Source: DLKC01 sp002478885
Lineage (GTDB): Bacteria > Bacteroidota > Bacteroidia > Chitinophagales > Chitinophagaceae
Reading direction: 5' to 3'
DNA: 64,000 nt
Assembly (NCBI GenBank): GCA_046329585.1
Contig: JAXLUI010000003.1
Coordinates: forward strand, 124,001 to 188,000
Both the position numbers and the translations under genes were made by a program. Position 1 is the first letter of the stretch. Each line of letters begins with the position of its first letter. This document shows, piece after piece, positions 41,832 through 52,086 of the stretch. A model generated the notes under the pieces. The model was not told the origin of the DNA, searched no databases, and saw only the letters and a list, made by a program, of their open reading frames with translations.

Positions 41832-44603
41832 ATGGAATACAACTTTAGAGCGATAGAATCGAAATGGCAGCAACACTGGAAAAACAGTGGCACTTACAAA
41901 GTGAGTAACGATAGCAGTAAGCCAAAATTTTATGTGCTGGATATGTTCCCGTATCCAAGTGGTGCAGGTTTGCATGTGGGGCACCCGCTTGGTTATATTG
42001 CCAGCGACATCTATGCAAGATTTAAAAGGTTGAAAGGCTACAACGTGCTGCACCCTATGGGTTACGATGCCTTTGGTTTACCGGCGGAACAATATGCCAT
42101 TGAGCATGGCGTGCACCCTGCAGTTAGCACCAAACAAAATATTGAGAACTTCCGCAGGCAGCTTGACAAGATTGGTTTCTGTTTTGATTGGGACAGGCAG
42201 GTAAACACTTCTGAAGCTACTTATTACAAATGGACGCAATGGATCTTTTTACAATTGTTTAAGAGCTTTTACAACCGTAATAATAGCAGGGCTGAAAGCA
42301 TAAACAATCTCGTTGCCGCATTCGAAACAACAGGCAATTCGGATCATGCGTTTCCGAATGCGAACTATAAACTCGCCAGCGGAAGCAAAACATTTTCTGC
42401 CGAAGAATGGAAAAGCTTTGACGAGTTTACGCAGCAAAGCATTTTGATGGAGTATCGTTTGGCTTATTGCGGCTATGGCGAAGTAAACTGGTGCGAGGCA
42501 TTAGGCACTGTACTGGCTAACGATGAGGTAATTAATGGCGTGAGTGAAAGAGGCGGCCACCCGGTGGTAAAAAAGAAATTACGCCAATGGTATTTGCGTA
42601 TTACAGCATATGCCGATCGTTTGCTCGAGGGCCTCGAGCGTATTGAGTTCAGCGACGCAATGAAAGAAATGCAGAGCAACTGGATCGGCAAGAGTTATGG
42701 AGCGGAGATTGATTTTCGCATACTCGATCATGACGATATTCTGAAAGTATATACCACAAGGCCTGACACTATTTTTGGCGTTGACTTTATGGTCGTTGCT
42801 CCAGAGCATGAACTAATCGAAAAGATCACCACAAAAAAGCACAGGCAGGAAGTGGAAGATTATCTCGCCTATGTAAAAAGCCGCAGTGAGAGAGAAAGGA
42901 TGGCGGAGAAAAAGATCAGTGGTTGCTTTACCGGAGCATATGCAATCAATCCATTAAACCTGAGAGAAATTCCTGTTTATATAAGCGAATATGTGCTGGC
43001 AGGTTATGGCACGGGAGCTATAATGGCAGTGCCTTGTGGCGATGAAAGAGATTTCAGGTTTGCCAAACATTTTGAGATTCCGATCACGAATATTCTTGGA
43101 GATAAATTTAACGGTGAAGATGCAAACCCTACCTACGATGCAGAATTGCAGGATAGTGATTTCCTCACCGGCATGATGATGCGTGACGCAGCCGAAGTAG
43201 TGGTCACCGATCTCGAGGGTTATGGTCGCGGCAAACGTAAAGTGAATTATAAAATGCGTGACGCGGCCTTTAGCCGGCAGCGTTATTGGGGCGAACCATT
43301 CCCGATCGTTTGGAAGAATGGCATTGCTTATCCGCTTAATGAAAAAGAATTGCCGCTTGAACTGGCACATGTGGAAAGCTATAAACCTGGCCCGGAAGGC
43401 GAAGGCCCACTGGCAAATATTCCGGCGTGGATAGCCCGTGACCTTGAAACCAATACAATGCCTGGCTATGCAGGGTCATCGTGGTATTTTTTGCGTTATA
43501 TGGATCCGCAAAATGAAGTGGAATTCTGCAGCAGGGAAGCTAGTGACTACTGGGGACAAGTTGATCTTTACATTGGCGGCACAGAACATGCTGTTGGGCA
43601 TTTATTGTACAGCCGCATGTGGACGAAATTTTTATTCGATCTCGGTTATATAGGCCATGACGAGCCATACAAAAAGCTAGTAAACCAAGGAATGATACAG
43701 GGCAGCAGCAGGTTTGTGTTTAGAATAAGAGGAACGCATCAATTTGTATCGGCCGGTTTGAAAGACCAATATGAAACGGATCAATTACATGTTGATGTAA
43801 ACATGGTGGATGGATTTGAACTTGATACTGAAGCTTTCAAAAAATGGAGAAACGGTGAATATGCCAATGCAGAATTTATTTTAGAAGAGGGCAAATACAT
43901 TTGCAGCGCCGAGGTTGAAAAAATGAGCAAATCGAAATTCAACACTGTTAATCCCGATGACCTCGTGGAAAAATATGGCGCTGATACCTTCCGCATGTAT
44001 GAGATGTTCCTCGGCCCTGTTGAACAAAGCAAGCCCTGGGATGCAAAAGGCATTGAAGGCGTACATCGCTTTCTACGCAAGTTTTGGCGTTTGTTCTACG
44101 ACGAAATAAAAGGAAGAGTATGGACCGAAGAGAAACCAACAGACGCTGAATACAAAGCTTTGCACAAGGCTATAAAGAAGATTGAAGAAGATACTGAACG
44201 TTTCAGTTTTAATACGGCAGTAAGTACGTTCATGGTTTGCGCAAACGAACTGAGTGAACTAAAGTGTAACAAAAAAGCAATACTTGAACCATTGCTGGTT
44301 TTACTTACAGCCTATGCACCGCATACTGCAGAAGAACTGTGGAGTTTGCTTGGTAACAGCGGCTCGGTGCTTGATGCATCCTTTCCTGTTTTTGAACAGA
44401 AATACCTGGTGGAAAGTGTAAAAGAGTACCCGGTAAGCATTAACGGAAAACTGAGGACGACCATGGTGCTTTCACTTGATGCCACACAACAGCAGGTCGA
44501 AGAGTTGGTCTTGACAAATGATACAGTGCTGAAGTGGTTGGAAGGGAAGTCGCCGAAAAAGATCATTTATGTAAAAAACAAGATGATCAATATTGTTGTA
44601 TAG
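41832..44603 (+). CDS. leuS: Leucyl-tRNA synthetase
   Basis: A 923-residue class I aminoacyl-tRNA synthetase that charges tRNA-Leu. The HIGH-type motif is HVGH (residues 48-51, in YPSGAGLHVGHPLGY), and KMSKS is intact at 697-701. The CP1 editing domain with TTRPDTIFGVDFMVVAPEH and the C-terminal anticodon-binding region (YAPHTAEELW) are present. The family member is long for a bacterial LeuS because of insertions usual in Bacteroidota (for example around 140-190). I start at the ATG 41832 rather than an in-frame TTG nine bases earlier. It is convergent with a TonB receptor gene across a bidirectional terminator. Confidence 0.97.
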   Translation: MEYNFRAIESKWQQHWKNSGTYKVSNDSSKPKFYVLDMFPYPSGAGLHVGHPLGYIASDIYARFKRLKGYNVLHPMGYDAFGLPAEQYAIEHGVHPAVSTKQNIENFRRQLDKIGFCFDWDRQVNTSEATYYKWTQWIFLQLFKSFYNRNNSRAESINNLVAAFETTGNSDHAFPNANYKLASGSKTFSAEEWKSFDEFTQQSILMEYRLAYCGYGEVNWCEALGTVLANDEVINGVSERGGHPVVKKKLRQWYLRITAYADRLLEGLERIEFSDAMKEMQSNWIGKSYGAEIDFRILDHDDILKVYTTRPDTIFGVDFMVVAPEHELIEKITTKKHRQEVEDYLAYVKSRSERERMAEKKISGCFTGAYAINPLNLREIPVYISEYVLAGYGTGAIMAVPCGDERDFRFAKHFEIPITNILGDKFNGEDANPTYDAELQDSDFLTGMMMRDAAEVVVTDLEGYGRGKRKVNYKMRDAAFSRQRYWGEPFPIVWKNGIAYPLNEKELPLELAHVESYKPGPEGEGPLANIPAWIARDLETNTMPGYAGSSWYFLRYMDPQNEVEFCSREASDYWGQVDLYIGGTEHAVGHLLYSRMWTKFLFDLGYIGHDEPYKKLVNQGMIQGSSRFVFRIRGTHQFVSAGLKDQYETDQLHVDVNMVDGFELDTEAFKKWRNGEYANAEFILEEGKYICSAEVEKMSKSKFNTVNPDDLVEKYGADTFRMYEMFLGPVEQSKPWDAKGIEGVHRFLRKFWRLFYDEIKGRVWTEEKPTDAEYKALHKAIKKIEEDTERFSFNTAVSTFMVCANELSELKCNKKAILEPLLVLLTAYAPHTAEELWSLLGNSGSVLDASFPVFEQKYLVESVKEYPVSINGKLRTTMVLSLDATQQQVEELVLTNDTVLKWLEGKSPKKIIYVKNKMINIVV

Positions 44604-44625
44604 ACGGTCGCATATTGTTATGAAT

Positions 44626-44680
44626 GTACAAGAGTGCGACGCAACGAAGTCTAATAATTGACTCTACGCCGGGCTCACAG
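44626..44680. repeat. Intergenic repeat, single right arm with outer block
   Basis: The arm GTACAAGAGTGCGACGCAAC (44626-44645) is followed by GAAGTC and the block CGCCGGGCTCACAG (44667-44680), 22 bases after the leuS stop. Confidence 0.9.
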
Positions 44681-44686
44681 AAATAG

Positions 44687-44715
44687 AAAAGAGGCTACAA
44701 AACACAGCCTCTTTT
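44687..44715. terminator. Bidirectional terminator between leuS and TonB receptor
   Basis: Arms AAAAGAGGCT (44687-44696) and AGCCTCTTTT (44706-44715) pair perfectly around a nine-base loop and give a T-run on both strands. It sits between convergent gene ends. Confidence 0.9.
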
Positions 44716-44739
44716 TTATATAAATGTTGACTAACCCTG

Positions 44740-47523
44740 TTAAAGATTTATGCCAACTCTTGCGAACAGCCTGATCCCATTTGAACCCATTTGAACGGCA
44801 TCCCACGGGCCGCCGGTTTCGTCGTTGAATGCCCAATATTTTGCCTGCTGCAAAAAGCCATAGTTTGGATGCACGTTAAAAATATTATCAGCACCCCAGT
44901 AAAGGGTCACTTTTTTTGAGCACTTAATAGAGAAATACAAATCAGTTACCATTTTACCGCTGTAGAAATACTGGTCTGGCAGGTAAACATTTTCGTCGGC
45001 ATCGGTTGGGACCTGCGGATTTATACCAAGACCATCTTCGCCGTAACCCAACAGGCGCACATTACCAAAGTAGGTAAAGCGTGTGCCTACTGTGAAATTT
45101 TTGATGCCATACTCCAGGTTAAGTGCAGCTTTTGAATTAGGGGCAGAAGCGAGAATGAAAGCCTGCTCCCTGTCGCTAAGGAATGTTTTGCGGAGGAACT
45201 CAGAGCCGCTGAGTTTTTCCGGCACATTAATCTTGTCGATCGTCATGGTTTGCAGGTTACCGGTAAACAATGCCCTGAAACTTTGATTGTGCCAGCGTTT
45301 ATTATAGTCGGCCACCACATCAATACCACGATTGGTTGTATTAACGGCATTGGCAAAGAATTGTGCGAGACTCACATTGAGATCTTGCAGCAACGCACGC
45401 AGTTCGGGATCGAGGTTTTCATCAGAGGCATCAAACTGGCCTGATAACACTACGCGGTCTTTTATCTGCACCCAGTAACCGTCGATCGTGATCGTTAATT
45501 CAGGTATTGGTTTTATGCTTGCCCCAAGGCTTGCATTGAGCGATTTTTCCTGCTTCAGATCTGGTATGCCCGCAGCCTTGGTTATGTCGCTATAGTTGGG
45601 GGCAATTTTAACTTCGGCAATATTTCCCCCCTGAACAGTTGTAAAGGTTGAGCTGAAGTTAATCTGTTGCAACGAAGGAGCACGGAAGCCAGTGCTGAAT
45701 GAACCGCGCAGATTTACGAAATCAGCGATTTTGTAACGAATATCATATTTGAAGTTTATAGTAGAACCGAAGTCGCTGTAGTTCTCAGCCCGCACAGCAG
45801 CTCCCATTAAAATTTTTCTTGAAAGGTCCAATTCCGCATCGGCATAAGCGCCAAGTGCCGTGCGGTTTGCATTCACTTCATCAGAAGGCTGGTAGCCGGG
45901 GAAACCCTGCGATCCGGTTGCTTTGGAACCATCGCTGTAGTTTTTGTAAGATGCTTCTTCCCCGGAAAATAATTTGTATTGCTCATAACGCATTTCGGCA
46001 CCAAAAGCGATATTGAAACCCGAAGCGATATGTGGTATCTCCTTGCTGAAATTAGCATTTAGTGTGTTTTGCAAAAAGCTAAAGCCGCCATCATCAAAAT
46101 GTGTCTTATCGGCACCGAGCGATGCATTGAATGTTTTATCGCCATAGAAATGGAAATTATTAAACCCAAGTGTATTGCTCAGGTCCCAGTTCCAGCTACC
46201 AAGGCTTTTGCCCTTAACCCCTGCAGCAAGTGAGCCGTCTTGTACTTGCGTTTGAATATGCGGATTGTATACAATATCTCCATCAGAAAGAGTAGACATA
46301 ATTTCAGGAACATAGATCAGCTGACCTTCCTGGTCCGTTGGGAAACGGTTAGGTCTTGCAGAATAAGTGCGGGTGAACGCATAGGCGTCGGATTTTTTAT
46401 AATTGTATCCGCCAAAAGCATAAAAGGTACTTCTACCCGTTTCATTCAGGGGTACTTCCATATTAAGCATCGCGCCACCAGCCACAAGTGAGCCATCGCC
46501 ATTGGCTCTTCTTACATAGTTTGGGTAAAGTGCATCCCGGTCTGTAAGAAAATTATCTGTGTTTGTTATTTGCCTGAAAGTCTTCTGAGAGCCGGTAAAA
46601 TTTCCGGCAATGTTCAAAAATCCTCCATTGGCACCAAGTTTAAATCCATAATCCATGCCTACGGTTGCGGCGTTGCCATCGATGGGCCCTTGCCGGGGAT
46701 ACTGCGTTTTATCGTCTGCATACCAGGTATTATACTTCTTATCGTAATAGCCGGAGTACCCTATGTTAGCGTTGAAATGATTTACATCCTTTTTCAAAAT
46801 AATATTAATTACCCCGGCAATAGCGTCGGATCCATATTGCGCAGCAGCTCCGTCGCGAAGTATCTCGACGCGGTCAATTGCAGAGACAGGAATAGCGCTA
46901 AGGTCGGTGCCGGAATTACCGCGGCCTCTTGTGCCAAAAACAGCAACAAAAGCTGTTTGGTGGCGGCGTTTACCATTCACCAGTACAAGCGTTTGATCAG
47001 GACCAAGACCACGTAATGTAGCGAGGTCAATATGGTCCGCACCATCCGATCCGCTTTGTTTATTATAGTTAAAAGACGGAGCCGCATAATTGAGAATCGA
47101 AGTCAGATCCATCCGGCCAGTAGGCAATGCAGCCTGTGACACATTTACCACATCTACCGGAACAGGCGTTTCGGTCTTAATACGTCCCGCACGCCTTGTA
47201 CCAACGAGCACAACCTGGCCCAGGTCTGTAATAGACGACACCAGCTTTACTGAAATACTGGTTTGTGTATTAACGCTTATCTCCTGTTCCGCATATCCAA
47301 TAAAGCTCAATACAAGCACATCGTTGAGCGATGCCTTAATACTAAACGATCCTTCCTTATCGGTTGATGTAGCCACACTGCTTCCTTTTACCTTTACTGT
47401 AACACCTTCAATAGCTGCTCCGTTGGCAGCATCGGTTACCTTACCGGTAACTGTCTTTTGAGCAAAAACAGCGGTCGCTGAAAAAAGCAATACCAGCGCA
47501 AACAACAATTTGATTGATCTCAT
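44740..47523 (-). CDS. TonB-dependent receptor, tandem copy 1
   Basis: A 927-residue receptor. The signal peptide ends at AVFAQ (residue 22). A carboxypeptidase-regulatory-like domain (about 23-95, KTVTGKVTDAANGAAIEGVTVKVKG), a plug (GLGPDQTLVLVNGKRRHQTAF, then IDRVEILRDGAAAQYGSDAIAGVINIILKK) and a barrel ending in FARVGINL follow. There is no SusD partner, so it is of the siderophore/vitamin/other-ligand type rather than SusC. I begin at the ATG at 47521-47523, where the signal peptide starts. Its neighbour upstream (47773-50631) is a close paralogue with matching domain order. Ligand unknown. Confidence 0.92.
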   Translation of the reverse strand: MRSIKLLFALVLLFSATAVFAQKTVTGKVTDAANGAAIEGVTVKVKGSSVATSTDKEGSFSIKASLNDVLVLSFIGYAEQEISVNTQTSISVKLVSSITDLGQVVLVGTRRAGRIKTETPVPVDVVNVSQAALPTGRMDLTSILNYAAPSFNYNKQSGSDGADHIDLATLRGLGPDQTLVLVNGKRRHQTAFVAVFGTRGRGNSGTDLSAIPVSAIDRVEILRDGAAAQYGSDAIAGVINIILKKDVNHFNANIGYSGYYDKKYNTWYADDKTQYPRQGPIDGNAATVGMDYGFKLGANGGFLNIAGNFTGSQKTFRQITNTDNFLTDRDALYPNYVRRANGDGSLVAGGAMLNMEVPLNETGRSTFYAFGGYNYKKSDAYAFTRTYSARPNRFPTDQEGQLIYVPEIMSTLSDGDIVYNPHIQTQVQDGSLAAGVKGKSLGSWNWDLSNTLGFNNFHFYGDKTFNASLGADKTHFDDGGFSFLQNTLNANFSKEIPHIASGFNIAFGAEMRYEQYKLFSGEEASYKNYSDGSKATGSQGFPGYQPSDEVNANRTALGAYADAELDLSRKILMGAAVRAENYSDFGSTINFKYDIRYKIADFVNLRGSFSTGFRAPSLQQINFSSTFTTVQGGNIAEVKIAPNYSDITKAAGIPDLKQEKSLNASLGASIKPIPELTITIDGYWVQIKDRVVLSGQFDASDENLDPELRALLQDLNVSLAQFFANAVNTTNRGIDVVADYNKRWHNQSFRALFTGNLQTMTIDKINVPEKLSGSEFLRKTFLSDREQAFILASAPNSKAALNLEYGIKNFTVGTRFTYFGNVRLLGYGEDGLGINPQVPTDADENVYLPDQYFYSGKMVTDLYFSIKCSKKVTLYWGADNIFNVHPNYGFLQQAKYWAFNDETGGPWDAVQMGSNGIRLFARVGINL

Positions 47524-47640
47524 AGTTGAAAGTTTGATTAATTTCAAATTAACGATAATTATTCTTCCCGGATAAAAAGACAACAAATAAAATCGCCCCT
47601 CCGTAAAATATAGCAGCGCTGAAAGAATAAGAGAGTTTTA

Positions 47641-47691
47641 TGTACCCGGCTGCAACAACAATTTCGGCATCGTTGCGTCGCACACTTGTGC
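47641..47691. repeat. Intergenic repeat, left outer block and left arm
   Basis: The outer block TGTACCCGGCT (47641-47651), flank GGCATC and arm GTTGCGTCGCACACTTGTGC (47672-47691), between the two tandem TonB receptor genes. No right arm is seen. Confidence 0.88.
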
Positions 47692-47721
47692 TGCGGCTGC
47701 TATATGCAACAAATACAAGCA

Positions 47722-47757
47722 ATAAAAAAGGGACTGCTCTAACAAAACAGCCCCTTT
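47722..47757 (-). terminator. Terminator after TonB receptor copy 2
   Basis: Arms AAAGGG-A-CTG (47727-47736) and CAG-C-CCCTTT (47748-47757) pair with one internal mismatch, with an A-run that becomes TTTTTT on the minus strand. It is 15 bases past the stop of the gene at 47773. Confidence 0.8.
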
Positions 47758-47772
47758 AAAACAATTACTGCA

Positions 47773-50631
47773 TTAAAAATTAAATACAAGTTTTGTAAAG
47801 AGCCGCATGCCATTGAATCCCATTTGAACAGAATCCCACGGACCACCCGATTCATTGTCAAATGATTCATACCGGCCATTCGGAACAGCGCCAAGATCAG
47901 GGTGAACGTTAAACAGGTTATCGGCCCCAACAAACAGGCTTACCGACTTCGAGAATCTATAAGAAGCATAAAGGTCTGTTGTAACTTTTCCCTGGTAGTT
48001 GAATACTTCAGGTGTAACATAAACCCTGTTATCGTAGCCGTACCCATCGATATCAACATAAGGGTCTATACCGGTAAAGCTGCCCGATATCGCAGGATCG
48101 CCGGGACCGCCGGTGCCTTCAGCACTCTGTAGACCCGTCCACCCGAAACCTAGCAAACGCACTTTGCCAAAATAGGTAAGATGTGTGCCCACTCCAAATT
48201 TGCCCACATTATACTCCAGGTTTAACGCTAGTTTCGATTTGGGCGCTGAGGCCAGCAAAAATGCTTCTTCCCTGTCGCTGAAAAATGTTTTCTGATGCAC
48301 ATAACTGTCATTAAGATCCGCAGGTATATGTATTTCATCTACTTTCATATACTGCACATTGCCGGCAAAAAGTATTCTAAAGCTCTTGTTACCCCATCTT
48401 TTATTATAATCAATCACAACATCCAATCCATTATTGGTTGTGCTAACGGCATTGTCGAAGAACTGTGCGGTTGAAACACCAAGACTCTTAAGCTGGTCGG
48501 TAAATTCTGTCGGCAGTGATTCATCTTCCGCACTAAATAATCCAGACAATACGATTCTGTCCTTCACTTTTACCATATAGCCATCAACAGTGATGGTTAA
48601 CCCTTTAACTGGCTTCCAGCTAAAACCAATACTTCCGTTAACCGATTTTTCCTGTTTAAGATCAGGAATGCCGGCCGCCTTTGTAACCTCATCTCCATTA
48701 CGTGCAATACGCGATTGTACAAGCGTGCCACCACTAAACGAAGTGAGCGTGTTGCTGAAATTTATTTGCTGCAAAGAAGGCGCCCTGAAACCAGTGCTTA
48801 TCGAACCTCTAAGATTGAAGTTATTGGTTACCTTAACCCTCGTGGCAAGCTTGTAGGTGCTCACAAAGCCAAAGTCAGAATAGTTTTCAATTCTTACGGC
48901 ACCATCTAACAGCCATTGTTTGGTTACATTCAATTCTGCATCAACATAGGCACTTTGGTTAGTGCGGCTTGCATTAACAACATCAGAAGGACTAAAACCT
49001 GGAAATCCCTGTGAACCCGGGGCCTGGTCAAACTCATTGGCATAGCCCTGGTAAGATGCTTCTTCACCTTTATAAATCGCGTACTTTTCATACCTGAACT
49101 CAGCTCCAAAACCGAGGTTCAGCCCACTGGCTACTGATTTAAAAGACTTGCTGAAATCGAGATTCGTGGTGTTCTGCAAAAAATTAAATCCGCCGTCATC
49201 AAAATGATTAGGCGTGGTAGCACCTACAAGTGAGGCATTAAATGTTTGATCTCCGTAATAATGAAAATCATTTCTGCCGAGAGTGTTGCTTAAGTCCCAA
49301 TTCCAATCTTTGCCCGCATCGCCTCTAATACCTGCTGCAAGTGAATAATCAGTTATGTGTGTTTGTATGTGCGGATTATAAAATGTTTCCCCATCTTTTG
49401 AAGTACGCATAATACCCGGAACAAAAATCAGGTCACCATTTTCATTTACAGGAAACCTATCTGGCCTTGCGCTGTAATTCCTGGTATAAGCATAGGCATC
49501 GGCAGCTTTATAGTTATAACCACCAAATGCGTAGAACGTGGTTTTTTTGCTGGCACTCAAAGGAATTTCCATGTTGAAAAAAGCACCACCGCTCGTAACG
49601 GAGCCATCCCCAAAAGCACGGCGGCTGCTGTTAAGAGGTAATGCATCAGGGTTTGTCATTACATTGGTATCACGCACCTGGCGGTAAGTTTTTCCCTGGC
49701 TTAAAAAGTCTAAAGAAATATTTATAAAGCCTCCGTTCTTACCAATCGCCCATCCATTGTTAGCAGAAAACGAAGTAGTAACGCCATCTATTTTATTACC
49801 CGTATAATACTGGCTGGGATCGTAACTGTTTAACGAATTGAACTTACTGTCGTAATACCCTGCGATACCGGTTGTAATGTTCCAGTGGTTCACATCTTTC
49901 TTTAGTATTATATTAATAACGCCGGCCATTGCATCAGACCCGTACTGCGCAGATGCGCCGTCGCGCAATATTTCTATCCTGTCAACCGACGCTTCCGGAA
50001 AAGCATTCATATCAATTCCCGAATTACCTCTGCCCCTTGTTCCAAACAATGCAACAAATGCGGTCTGATGTCGTCTTTTACCATTAATCAGAACCAATGT
50101 TTGATCAGGGCCCAATCCACGCAAAGTGCCAAGATCAATATGATCGGCACCATCGGCACCACTTTGCTTATTGTAGTTGAAAGAGGGTGCACTATAATTT
50201 AGTACCGAAGTAAGATCCATTCTTGCCGTTGGCGTGCCGGCCTGGTTTATGTTTATGATATCAACAGGCACAGCAGACTCTGTTTTTATACGGCCGGCAC
50301 TTCTTGTGCCGATCATTACCACCTGCCCAAGATCAGAAACTGTACTTGTAAGGGTTACATTAATAGTGTTGCTGCTTCCAACAGTCACCTGTTGCTCACT
50401 AAAACCAACAAAACTAAAAATAAGCACGTCGCCTGAAACAGCTTTGATGCTGAACACGCCAGTCTTATCAGTCGACGTGGCACGACCTGCTCCTTTTACT
50501 TTTACCGTAACACCCTCGATAGGGGTTGCTCCAGCTGCATCTGTAACTTTCCCCGAAATAAGTGATTGCGAAAAAACAGTGTTAAATGAGCATAACAATA
50601 GCAGTGTAAACAGCATTTTAGTCGATCTCAT
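47773..50631 (-). CDS. TonB-dependent receptor, tandem copy 2
   Basis: A 952-residue paralogue of the receptor at 44740. It has a signal peptide (MRSTKMLFTLLLLCSFNTVF, then SQ), a carboxypeptidase-regulatory-like domain (SGKVTDAAGATPIEGVTVKVKGAGRATSTDKTG) and a plug with GLGPDQTLVLINGKRRHQTAF and SVDRIEILRDGASAQYGSDAMAGVINIILKK. The barrel ends in FTKLVFNF. The start at 50629-50631 is fixed by this signal peptide. A much longer open frame (to 50919) is an artefact of reading through the intergenic repeat (RRTLVL and TRVRRNR). The pair likely arose by tandem duplication and may import related ligands. Confidence 0.92.
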   Translation of the reverse strand: MRSTKMLFTLLLLCSFNTVFSQSLISGKVTDAAGATPIEGVTVKVKGAGRATSTDKTGVFSIKAVSGDVLIFSFVGFSEQQVTVGSSNTINVTLTSTVSDLGQVVMIGTRSAGRIKTESAVPVDIININQAGTPTARMDLTSVLNYSAPSFNYNKQSGADGADHIDLGTLRGLGPDQTLVLINGKRRHQTAFVALFGTRGRGNSGIDMNAFPEASVDRIEILRDGASAQYGSDAMAGVINIILKKDVNHWNITTGIAGYYDSKFNSLNSYDPSQYYTGNKIDGVTTSFSANNGWAIGKNGGFINISLDFLSQGKTYRQVRDTNVMTNPDALPLNSSRRAFGDGSVTSGGAFFNMEIPLSASKKTTFYAFGGYNYKAADAYAYTRNYSARPDRFPVNENGDLIFVPGIMRTSKDGETFYNPHIQTHITDYSLAAGIRGDAGKDWNWDLSNTLGRNDFHYYGDQTFNASLVGATTPNHFDDGGFNFLQNTTNLDFSKSFKSVASGLNLGFGAEFRYEKYAIYKGEEASYQGYANEFDQAPGSQGFPGFSPSDVVNASRTNQSAYVDAELNVTKQWLLDGAVRIENYSDFGFVSTYKLATRVKVTNNFNLRGSISTGFRAPSLQQINFSNTLTSFSGGTLVQSRIARNGDEVTKAAGIPDLKQEKSVNGSIGFSWKPVKGLTITVDGYMVKVKDRIVLSGLFSAEDESLPTEFTDQLKSLGVSTAQFFDNAVSTTNNGLDVVIDYNKRWGNKSFRILFAGNVQYMKVDEIHIPADLNDSYVHQKTFFSDREEAFLLASAPKSKLALNLEYNVGKFGVGTHLTYFGKVRLLGFGWTGLQSAEGTGGPGDPAISGSFTGIDPYVDIDGYGYDNRVYVTPEVFNYQGKVTTDLYASYRFSKSVSLFVGADNLFNVHPDLGAVPNGRYESFDNESGGPWDSVQMGFNGMRLFTKLVFNF

Positions 50632-50757
50632 AGTTATTTGTTTGGTTAAGCCGAAATTAGGAATAATTATCAACCGGAGGAACAAACAGCGACATAACAG
50701 CCGAAACATGACAAAGGGTTGATAAAATATATAAGAGCGCTTATAACCCCGGGCGGA

Positions 50758-50920
50758 TTTTTTTGTTACCCGGCATGAAATCTTTGTGCAGCGCCGGTTG
50801 CGTCGCACTCTTGTGCGCATAACTCTTTGCCCAGCAATTTGCTGCGAAGGCTTTCTGCACTGAGGTTGCTCTGTCGTTTGTCGCCGAGGCCCACTCTTGA
50901 GTACAAGAGTGCGACGCAAG
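50758..50920. repeat. Intergenic repeat, two inverted C-form arms with left outer block
   Basis: This fills the centre of the 359-base divergent gap between the TonB receptor and the Rieske gene. The left outer block is TTTTTTTGTTACCCGGC (50758-50774), the left arm GTTGCGTCGCACTCTTGTGC (50797-50816), the right arm GTACAAGAGTGCGACGCAAG (50901-50920). The spacer is 84 bases. No further element is recognised in the gap. Confidence 0.9.
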
Positions 50921-50990
50921 TAAAGCCGGAGAAAGTAATTCAGTTTGGCTCATAAAAAAATCTTCTGCTATCTTTATTCAAACGAATATT

Positions 50991-52073
50991 ATGCCCCGGT
51001 TTTATATTGATCCTAATATTGCGAAAGCAAAAACAATCGACACAGATTTTTACACGAGCCCTTTACAATACGAAAATTCAAAAGAAAAAATATTTGCTCC
51101 TTCTTGGCAATTCATCGGCGATACGGATCTTGTAAAAGAGGCTGGCACTGCATACCCATTTGTATTGCTCGACAATTATTTGAGTGAGCCATTGCTGTTG
51201 ACAAAAGATAAAGAGGGCGCCATGCATTGCATGAGCAATGTGTGCACCCACCGCGGCAATCTTATGGTGTATGAGCCATGCAAATTAAACCAGTTGCGCT
51301 GCAAGTACCATGGCAGGTTGTTCTCGCTCGACGGTACATTTATTTCCATGCCCGAGTTTAAAGAAGTGGAAGACTTTCCAACCAGTGCCGATAACCTGCA
51401 TAGCCTTGCGATATTTCAATGGGGCAAACTTTTGTTCACAAGTCTTTATCCAAATGTTGCCGGCGAAACTTTTTTTAAAGAAATGATCAACCGGGTGGGA
51501 TGGCTACCGATGCACAAACTCGAATACCGCTCCGATCTTTCCAAAGATTACATTGTAAAAGCGAACTGGGCTTTATACTGCGAAAATTATCTCGAAGGCT
51601 TTCATATTCCCTTTGTGCACGCAGGGCTGAATGCCGTGCTTGATTTTGGCGAATACACTACTGAAGTTTTCCGTTATTGCAACCTGCAGCTGGGCATCGC
51701 CAAAAAAGGAGATATCTGTTTCGATCTTCCAGCAGACTCGGTGGATTATGGTAAAGAAGTAGCTGCGTATTATTTCTGGGCATTCCCGAATATGATGTTC
51801 AATTTTTATCCATGGGGTTTGTCGTTAAACATAGTGCAGCCGATGGGTGTAAGCGAAACGAAAGTATCTTTTCTTACCTATGTTTTTGATGAATCGAAAC
51901 TTGGAACCGGTGCAGGAAGTGGGCTAGACACTGTTGAAATGGAAGATGAAGAAGTGGTAGAGAATGTACAGAAGGGAATCCGCTCAAGGTTTTACAGTTA
52001 TGGCCGATATGCGCCAACCCGCGAACAGGGGACGCATCATTTTCATTCATTGATTGCTGAGTTTATTCAATAA
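50991..52073 (+). CDS. Rieske-type ring-hydroxylating oxygenase, alpha subunit
   Basis: A 360-residue oxygenase. The Rieske [2Fe-2S] ligands are Cys85-x-His87 (CTHRGN) and Cys104-x-x-His107 (CKYHG). The catalytic domain has NWALYCENYLEGFHIPFVH, giving the mononuclear iron ligands His205 and His210 and the bridging acidic residue nearby (Glu202). It resembles the alpha subunits of aromatic-ring or quaternary-amine oxygenases. No ferredoxin reductase is adjacent, so electrons must come from elsewhere. The substrate is not clear. It is followed after 13 bases by an amino-acid permease on the same strand, which may hint at an amino-acid-like substrate (weak inference). Confidence 0.88.
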   Translation: MPRFYIDPNIAKAKTIDTDFYTSPLQYENSKEKIFAPSWQFIGDTDLVKEAGTAYPFVLLDNYLSEPLLLTKDKEGAMHCMSNVCTHRGNLMVYEPCKLNQLRCKYHGRLFSLDGTFISMPEFKEVEDFPTSADNLHSLAIFQWGKLLFTSLYPNVAGETFFKEMINRVGWLPMHKLEYRSDLSKDYIVKANWALYCENYLEGFHIPFVHAGLNAVLDFGEYTTEVFRYCNLQLGIAKKGDICFDLPADSVDYGKEVAAYYFWAFPNMMFNFYPWGLSLNIVQPMGVSETKVSFLTYVFDESKLGTGAGSGLDTVEMEDEEVVENVQKGIRSRFYSYGRYAPTREQGTHHFHSLIAEFIQ

Positions 52074-52086
52074 TAAAAATATACCC